From Actinostola sp. cb2023 (Eukaryota; Cnidaria; Anthozoa; Actiniaria; Actinostolidae), in assembly GCA_033675265.1 (NCBI GenBank), contig JAUJYZ010000229.1:1-64000 (forward strand): a stretch of 64,000 nucleotides of DNA, written 5' to 3'. The notes beneath the pieces were generated by a model. The model saw nothing but the letters and a program-made list of their open reading frames with translations. It did not search any database and was not told the DNA's origin. This document shows, one piece after another, positions 49,983 through 58,900 of the stretch (position 1 is its first letter; every line of letters begins with the position of its first letter). Position numbers and translations under genes: made by a program.

Positions 49983-52900
49983 TGGTGGTGGCAATGGCAG
50001 TGATGGTACAAGCGATGATATTTTGCTGTGATCACGACAATGCAGTTGCTGCTTCTGCTGATGGTGATGATCATTATTGTGACAGATATCACTGATTAAA
50101 ATGTTGCTATTGATAATGATGACGATGATGATGATTCAACTATGATGACAACCAAAACATTGCTGACTTTTAATAATACAGGAACACTTTTATCAATCAT
50201 TCATTATTTCTCAACACTTTTTGAAGTCTAAACTGATTAGGGTGATACTGCCTTACTAAGGCCTAGTTCAGACGTCGTGCTAATCATGAGCCATTCTCAT
50301 TTCAAACAATAGATAATGAGGCGGCTTCTTTTGAAGCAATTAAGAACGGCTCTTGGAAAGTACGGCGCTTGAAGTAGCCCTAACTCACCATCCAGACTGT
50401 GCACCAAGCCACATTGTAGACAGAATGCTACTCATCCTTGCTACTCCATTTTCATCAAGTTTAGGTTCAAGTCGGTCCTCACCAGCCGAGACATCTGTGA
50501 TGGTGGGTGCATCTGATACTTGACTACTGGTGTCATCACCATCATCAACATGTCCTTTCGCTGATACTTTAGCACCTATTTATCAAGGTTATTGTTAATG
50601 ATGACATCGAGTACATGTAAAATAAGTAAATGAAATGCGGACATACCAAGGGGATCGGAGAAGTCTGTACTTGTAACAGAAATGATGGACTCCTTACTTG
50701 CATCAATAGTCGACTGGCTTCCACGAGAATCTGTGGATACACAGTGTTTACAACATGAGCTTTGTGTCTGATCTATGGAGGCGAGTATCATATAAAATAT
50801 ACTATCACATACAAATCGGTCATTCATTGGACAGATGTATAACATCTTGTTTTACTATAATGATTGTCAAGACACCAGTAAGTTTGGCCAAGAAAATCCA
50901 AGTTAAAGTTCACACAAATGAAGACAAGCATGTATCCACATTAGGAAAGGCTCTGCTACGGTCATGATCATGACTTCTATCATGTTTCCCTTGTGCATTA
51001 TTCGATAGATTTAGCAAACACGACGCGACCTGAAAGACGATGGCGCGCGCACTGACGTTTCAAAATGACAGACGCGGTTGACGTTATCGACGTTTAAAGA
51101 TGTGCAGATTGCTGTTTTGCCATCGTGACAGTAATCACACAATCACCGGGTGTGATATATTCGTCATCTCACTTCCTGTTTGCTAAGTCTACCTATTAAT
51201 GAGTTGGATAACATTGCATAAAGAATTCATTGACATCATCGACACCATCACTGTTCAATATATTATCATCATCCATCATCCATTATCCAAACACAAGAAA
51301 CAGTGTTTGTCAAGTGTTTGATCTACAATCGTTGCCAAAATGGTTGGCACGATTGGATAATTGAGAATGTGTGTCAATAAAGTTTGGGTACAAAAGATTC
51401 ATAATCTTACCAACAGTATATATACTAGTATCAGTTGAGCAATGATATACTATTATCAGTTGAGCAATGGATATCATAATCACCAAGTCTAGTACCAGGT
51501 ACTTACCAACAGTATATATACTGGTATTAGTTGAGCAATGGATATCATAATCACCAAGTCTAGTACCAGGTACTTACCAACAGTATATATACTGGTATTA
51601 GTTGAGCAATGGATATCATAATCACCAAGTCTAGTACCAGGTACTTACCAACAGTATATATACTGGTATCAGTTGAGCAATGGATATCATAATCACCAAG
51701 TCTAGTACCAGGTACTTATCAACAGTATATATACTGGTATTAGTTGAGCAATGGATATCATAATCACCAAGTCTAGTACCAGGTACTTACCAACAGTATA
51801 TATACTAGTATCAGTTGAGCAATGGATATCATAATCACCAAGTCTAGCACCAGGTACTGCAGTAACACACAGTAAATGAGATGTACAGACCACAAAACAG
51901 TCCAGGATGTTCTGAGGGTAGTTAGCATCAATGATAGTCACTTTACTACAGGAATGAGTGCTACTACCAATCCACGTCATAGATGGTGTAGACTCCTTGA
52001 CCTCTAATTCATCACCATCTTTAGATGGAGTATTTGCATAGAAGACACTGGCTCCTACTGCAGCACCACCGTCTAGGGTAACCCCCCCTGATAGGTCTAC
52101 TCCTGCTGCACACCAGATCTACAATAAAGAGAACAATCAATGCTACAGTAAACGTCTTTCTGATATATGACGTGATGTCATGGTGGCCATGTTGGTGCCT
52201 GATAACAAAGCATTAGCTTATCTTGTTTGTACCACCAACATGGCCGCTGCATCTTTGTACTTTAAATTTCCAGGGATTGATTGCAAATAAGCATTAGAAG
52301 AGGATGACAGATAATGATGATGTTAATGATGATGATGACATTGATTTTGTTGATGATGTTATTGATGATGATGTTGTTGCTGACAATGATGGTGCTGCTG
52401 CTGATGATGGTGCTGCTGCTGATGATGGTGCTGCTGATGATGATGATGCTGTTGATGATGTTGATGATGGTGCTGTTGATGATGCTGTTGATGACTGCTG
52501 ATGCTGATGCTGTTGATGATGATGCTGTTGATGATGATGATGATGCTGTTGATGATGATGTTGTTGATGCTGTTGATGATGATCTTGTTGATGATGCTGT
52601 TGATGATGTTGATGATGCTGTTTATGATGATGATGATGCTGTTGATGATGATGATCTTGTTGATGATGATGATGCTGTTGATGATGTTGATGATGATGCT
52701 GTTGATGATGATGCTGATGCTGTTTATGATGATGATGATGCTGTTGATGATGTTGATGATGATCTTGTTTATGCTGTTGATGATGATCTTGTTGATGATG
52801 ATGATGCTGTTGATGATGATGATGCTGTTGATGATGATGATCTTGTTGATGATGATCTTGTTGATGATGATGATGGTAATGATGATGTTGATGATGATGC

Positions 52901-55900
52901 TGTTGATGATGATGATGATGACGATCTTGTTGATGATGATCTTGTTGATGATGATGATGGTAATGATGATGTTGATGATGATGATGCTGTTGATGATGAT
53001 GATGATGATCTTGTTGATGATGATCTTGTTGATGATGTTGATGATGATGATGCTGTTGTTGAGGATGATGATGATCTTGTTGATGCTGTTGTTGATGATG
53101 ATGATGATGTTGTTGATGATGCTGTTGATGATGATGATGTTGATGCTGATGATGATGATGACGATCTTGTTGATGATGATCTTGTTGATGATGATGATGG
53201 TAATGATGCTGTTGATGATGATGATGATCTTGTTGATGATGATCTTGTTGATGTTGATGATGATGATGCTGTTGTTGAGGATGATGATGATCTTGTTGAT
53301 GATGATCTTGTTGATGTTGATGATGATGATCTTGTTGATGTTGATGATGATGATGCTGTTGTTGAGGATGATGTTGATAGTTAAGCATCCTTACCTTCAT
53401 GCCAGGATCACTAAGATTTAATGGTCTACAGTACACTGGTACAGGTACAGATACCAGACTCTTTCCACCTTCAACTACTTCAGCAGAGTATTTGGCAGGT
53501 AAGCTCCACCCATATGCCTGCATCCGTCCCTCAGAGAGATCTGTAAAATTGATATAAAGACAATAATAAAGACACTAGAGCTCATTCTTCTCTTCTCTGG
53601 CCTTGAAATTTGCACTTGGAAACTGGATGCTCCTCTAAACTGTATATTTGTAAATACACAGATTTTGGAAAATAATAATAATAATAATAGAAATAACACA
53701 TTAAGTGGAATCTTGAGAAAGCTACATGTATATTACATGCTTTGCGTTATCAGACATAAACTCCCAGGGAATACTTCAAAGGCTTACCAATAATTTTAGC
53801 TTTGTAATAGACTAATCATTCTTGTGTCAATTCCCGATGTTCTCGCAGATAAGCCACACCCCCAACTTTGGATCATGATTTTTGGAAGAAAAGTGTAGCT
53901 TATATGCCGGTGAATATGGTAGTTATTAATTTATTGGAGCATTGAGATTTTCTATTGTTTGTATATTTCCCTTAGATATCAAATCAGGAAACCATTATGT
54001 ATATATAGGAGCATCCAGCTTCCAAGGGCAAATTTCACAGCACAGACCAGAGATAGGAACTACCACAACAACTATTTTATTTGTACCACTCTCTTTAGAT
54101 TATTTTACATTTACATTAACTAATATTCATAGGAGGTACTGACCCTGAGAAATAACTAGAAAGTTAAAAATGCCTTAGGGCCAGATTACAGATATTAATT
54201 TGAATAAATTGAACTAAAGTCGGAGGTACAATGCACAACATACACACAGAACTACTGGTATTCTTTGGTGAAATAAGGCACACACAGCCACTATATGCTA
54301 TGATAGTTGCCCTTGGTGGAGCTACACTATTGCATCACTTGATTGATTTTGACCAATGAGAGCAAACGGAAACTTATTGTTGAATTAAAACAATAGATGG
54401 TGCATATACATGTATGTATATTGTACGCTGACCATCATGTCTTTGATTGTGATAAATGTACATGATTGTATAGCACGTCTTCCAATGAAAATGATAGTCC
54501 CTACCTGTATTTAGATAAGCTCGCACTTGTTTGTATCTTTCCCTTCTTTCATTTACTCGCTGCCTGTCAAAGCTGGTGATGAAAGGAAACCATAAATTTA
54601 GTCCAGGAAAACTTCCAAGTAGCAAAGCAGGGATTTATTTTATTAACAAAAGAAAGTACAAAAATAAAGGGCAGGGTGACCACAACAGCTAACACCAATT
54701 ACTGCAGGCCTGAGTCGAACCATTGTTAAGACTTAACTGTGGTCTACCTTCTGTGAGTTGGATGGCTCTCTACTTGTTTGCTTTTTTCTCAGACTGTACA
54801 TACATGTACAGTGGTGTATTTAGTGTTTTGCAGTAAGAATTATTGTACAAATAATTGTACTTCTCAAGAGACATTGTATAAGATTCACTTATTATTGTTT
54901 GTTTTGTTTTACTATTTACATAAATGTACTTAGGTGTCCCCGATTAGTGGAGCACTTGTGCTCTGCTAGAAGATTTGACACTCAAATAAAGTTGTTATTT
55001 ATTATTTATTTGTAGTATGTACATTATATGGTGAATCTAATGTAAACTAAAATAAATGATAAAAACAAATCATTTATAAGCATAGTAGTCATATACTACC
55101 AATACTACCACCTACAGACCAAACAATAATATTTCATAGAAAGTACAGTGTACTAACTACTTATTAGATATTTTCTCGGGTATCTAATAACTTAAACTGC
55201 TATGATATCTGTGTAGAAAAGAAGAAGAAAAAAAACAATCTTTTTGGTGAAAAAAGTAAGAAAAGCCAACGAAAATCTCTTGAACACGAGCTCAATGGCG
55301 TATCGATTGCGTGATAGAGCGCACATTTCACAAACAAAACACAAAAACAACTGACGTATGCTAACAAATAGCAAAGAAAGAAGAAAGGAAGTTTTTTTGT
55401 TAATTTGTAATAAATTTATGAACATTATGTTATGATTTTGTCTTTGGATTTTGGGCTTCCTGTAGTGTATACCTGTACACCACAGGTAACCCACTAAAAA
55501 GGATGACATTCAAAGTCGATTTTCTCAATCAATTTGTGAAAATCTGAAACTATTTCTTCACTAGAGTATATGGACCATTTCATAATTTCCCAGAATGCTT
55601 CATGATTCTGCACATGCAAGCGATTTCAGGGAAAAAAATATTTAGAATTGATCATGTATTGAGGAAAATATGACTACTGTATCTGAAGGCGCGGTAATAC
55701 GGGCAGCAAAATCGTGCAACTTGTCGCGCAACATTGTTGCGTTGCAAGTTGCAGAGCAATGTTTCTCGTATTACCATCGTTCGTGCAACTTGTCGTGCAA
55801 CAAATGAAATTTTCGGTCATTTGTTGCAGGTTGCAAAACTTTGTTGCATGAAGTAGAAAGAGCTTCTACTTTGCGCAACAAAGTTTTGCAACCTGCAACA

Positions 55901-58900
55901 CGAAAATGTGTTGCTCGACAAGTTGCGCGAACGGTGGCAATACGAGAAACATTGCTCTGCAACTTGCAACGCAACAATGCTGCGCGACAAGTTGCACGAT
56001 TTTACTGCCCGTATTACTGCACCTTAATCAAGAACAGAAAAAAAATTCACGATCATTGAAACGTGGGTTCCTTGTGGTGTGCTCAAAGATTAAAACGCAA
56101 GAAATTTGGTTAAAATCAATGCAACAGATTGTAGTTTTCTCTAGTCTCCTATTGATACAGTTTCATATTTCTAAGTAATATTTGTCTCAAATTTTAAGAT
56201 TTGAATTTTTTTAAGATTTGAAATTTTTGGATTTTGTGAATAAAATGTTTTAAAAGTTAATTATGATGCGTGTACTGTTTTTACTAACTTTTCGCTGCCA
56301 AAACCACCAGACACAGTTGAACCAGAACCAGTGTTGAGTGAATGACGACGCTGTGTTGGGGGTGTTGTTTCTCCTGGTGAGTTGTATCGAATGCTAACAG
56401 CAGAAGGATTGGGTCTCCTTGGCGAGGGACCAAACAGGTTACTGAAACTGTACGTTACAAGGCTATGCTGGTTAAGACATAGAGGATATTACTTGGTCGT
56501 GCGGAGATATGGGATTTATCTTTGAGTGTTGACAAATATATCTCACAAGTGACACAGTGAACAAGTGAGATATTTCTCAATATGAGAAGATAAATTCCAT
56601 ATCTCCAAGCGGCCACCATGTAATTTACTTTTCATCATATAACAATCAGTGGTAGAAAGCACATATTTTTTCTTTTTAATTTTACACGATATCTTCACAT
56701 GTGAAGATATCAATGATATCACCACTGGCCACTGGTAGCGGTGTTGATTTTACGATGTTGCTATCAGCCAGTATATACCACTGATTGTTATATGATAAAG
56801 TGAGGTAAAACATGAATTATGAGTAAGAATGAGACGTGTTGACGATCCTTCTGTAGTATGTAGGCTTCTCAGTATCACTAGATGTTTATTTAAACAGACT
56901 TTATACAGTATGTTACCCAGTTTCCGGCCGGTACCAGTATCCGGCCAAAAAAACTTTGATTCTATTTTTTTTCGTCGGGGTTATTATTCATCGCCAACCA
57001 AAGTATTCAGATAAGAACCCAAACATTCCAGCTTTTCATTAGTAGTTTTGGCTGGCTTTTTACTCGAGGAGACTCGAACGAGAACGAGTTTTGTTCAAGT
57101 AAGTAAATCTTCATATGCTAATTTTTACGCTTTTCACTGCACAGTAAAACTACCATAGGTGAACCAATTTTAATGTCAACTAATGTCTCGTTTGATAGGA
57201 AATGTTTAACCAAATTTCTCAATTTAAACAGCAATGATAGACTAAGGATAATGGCGCTTAGAGCACCTTTCAATATCAGGCAGAATTCAAATGCTATTAA
57301 ATTTCAGCAGTCAAAAGTTTTGTTTCGAATTCGACATAGGGTTCCAGTTTCCGGCCATCCAGAGGAACATTGTCATTCAATGTTGAGAATCAACATAATT
57401 CACCCATACATTGCAGTGAACAAACTGGCAATCCATGCAAGAGCTTTCCCCTGTGGCCAACAACGCAATAATACACAAATATTACATTTACCATGATCCA
57501 CTTGATCAGTCGCGCGCTGCACGCACAGTTGTCCCTTACATCAACCCCCTAAGTATGACACCTTGTAGTCTCCTTCGCAAAGACTGGATACCTCGTTGCT
57601 AAGCCGATTTATATTTACAAATCAAAGCAAAACAAAATCAGCATTTACAAAAAGGGTAAACGAGTCAGTTTAGTTCGATTGTTTACATGAACTACTCGCC
57701 TTAAGGTATCAGAGTACCCCAAAACCCCTTTCAAATCACCGGTTTTGATTTTTTTTGATAATCAAATCAAATTGAATATTATCTACCATCTCCAAAAAAC
57801 AGAATCTAAAAATATTTTTTCCCTAAAAAGTTAGAATCAAAATAAGAATTTTGGATTTCATTTGATGCAAAAAGATGTCGACAAGCAAGCTGTCAACAGT
57901 ACTCACGCAACAGACTTTCCACAAAGATTCAGATGCGAAGAAAGTATCCAAAAATCGTAACTGCTCACTCAAAACATCCTTGAATAACGTTCGATGCTAA
58001 ACCACACACGGTCGAAGTGCTTGCATTTTCCGCCAACAGTAACTTTGTTTTCCTGCCTAGTTGTTGTGTTACGAACGCTACGTACTATAAGGCGATCTTC
58101 TTATGAATATCATTCATATGTCATCAGGTATTGGATCACATATTTGTGGTGGATTATCAACACTTGTGTAAACAAAGGCGCCACTTGACTTGAAAACTCT
58201 TTTGCCTTTTATTTCGGAAACAAAATAGCCATGAATCAAGCGCACATTTTGAGTTCCCGGTCAAAGGGATTTTATCCAATTTAGCTGAAATTTGGTAGAC
58301 ACTTTGTCAGATAAATATTCTTCAAAAAGGTGTCTCCGAATTCTAATAATCAATTTCCTTCGAAAGTTATAACTTGTTTTGTAAAGTGTTTTCCAGTTTT
58401 TGCAGAGCTCGAAGTTTAGGACTGTATAAAAACGCAACGGGTTAATTTATCAACAAGACGCTCAATGAGCGTACACTCGGGCTTATGACAAGGACAATGT
58501 CAGTTGCGTGAGGAGAGACCTGACAATGACTGACAGTTGCGTGACGAGGGAGACTATGTAACTGTATACATGTATATGTCGAGTTCATTTGATTTGCCTT
58601 TGACTTTGAGTTCATTTGATTACCTTTTGACTTTGAGTTCAATTGATTTGATTTTGATGAGTTCGTGTAAAGGCCCCCTCTCTAGTTTCAGATCCCGAAA
58701 CGTCGAGTTTGGAATCGAGTTCGAGTTCGGGTTCGAGTTACGGTTCGAACGTCGAATAAAACAAGGACATCTTCTTCAATACAATATCATTTCTCTGACG
58801 TCATGACAATCAGTGACAGTTGAGTGACGAGGGAGACCATGTGGCGGGTGAGTATGTACATGATACGTCTTGAGGTTGCATAGGTCAGATGGTTCTGATA

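Noticed and set aside
48001..50130. His- and Met-rich ORFs in the GAT-rich array
   Set aside because: Repeat-derived frames in a JIP intron on both strands.
52314..53384. 356-codon Asp/Val-rich ORF on the plus strand
   Set aside because: Product of the triplet repeat inside the JIP intron; low complexity, no start context, and an overlapping Met/Leu-rich frame is just as open.
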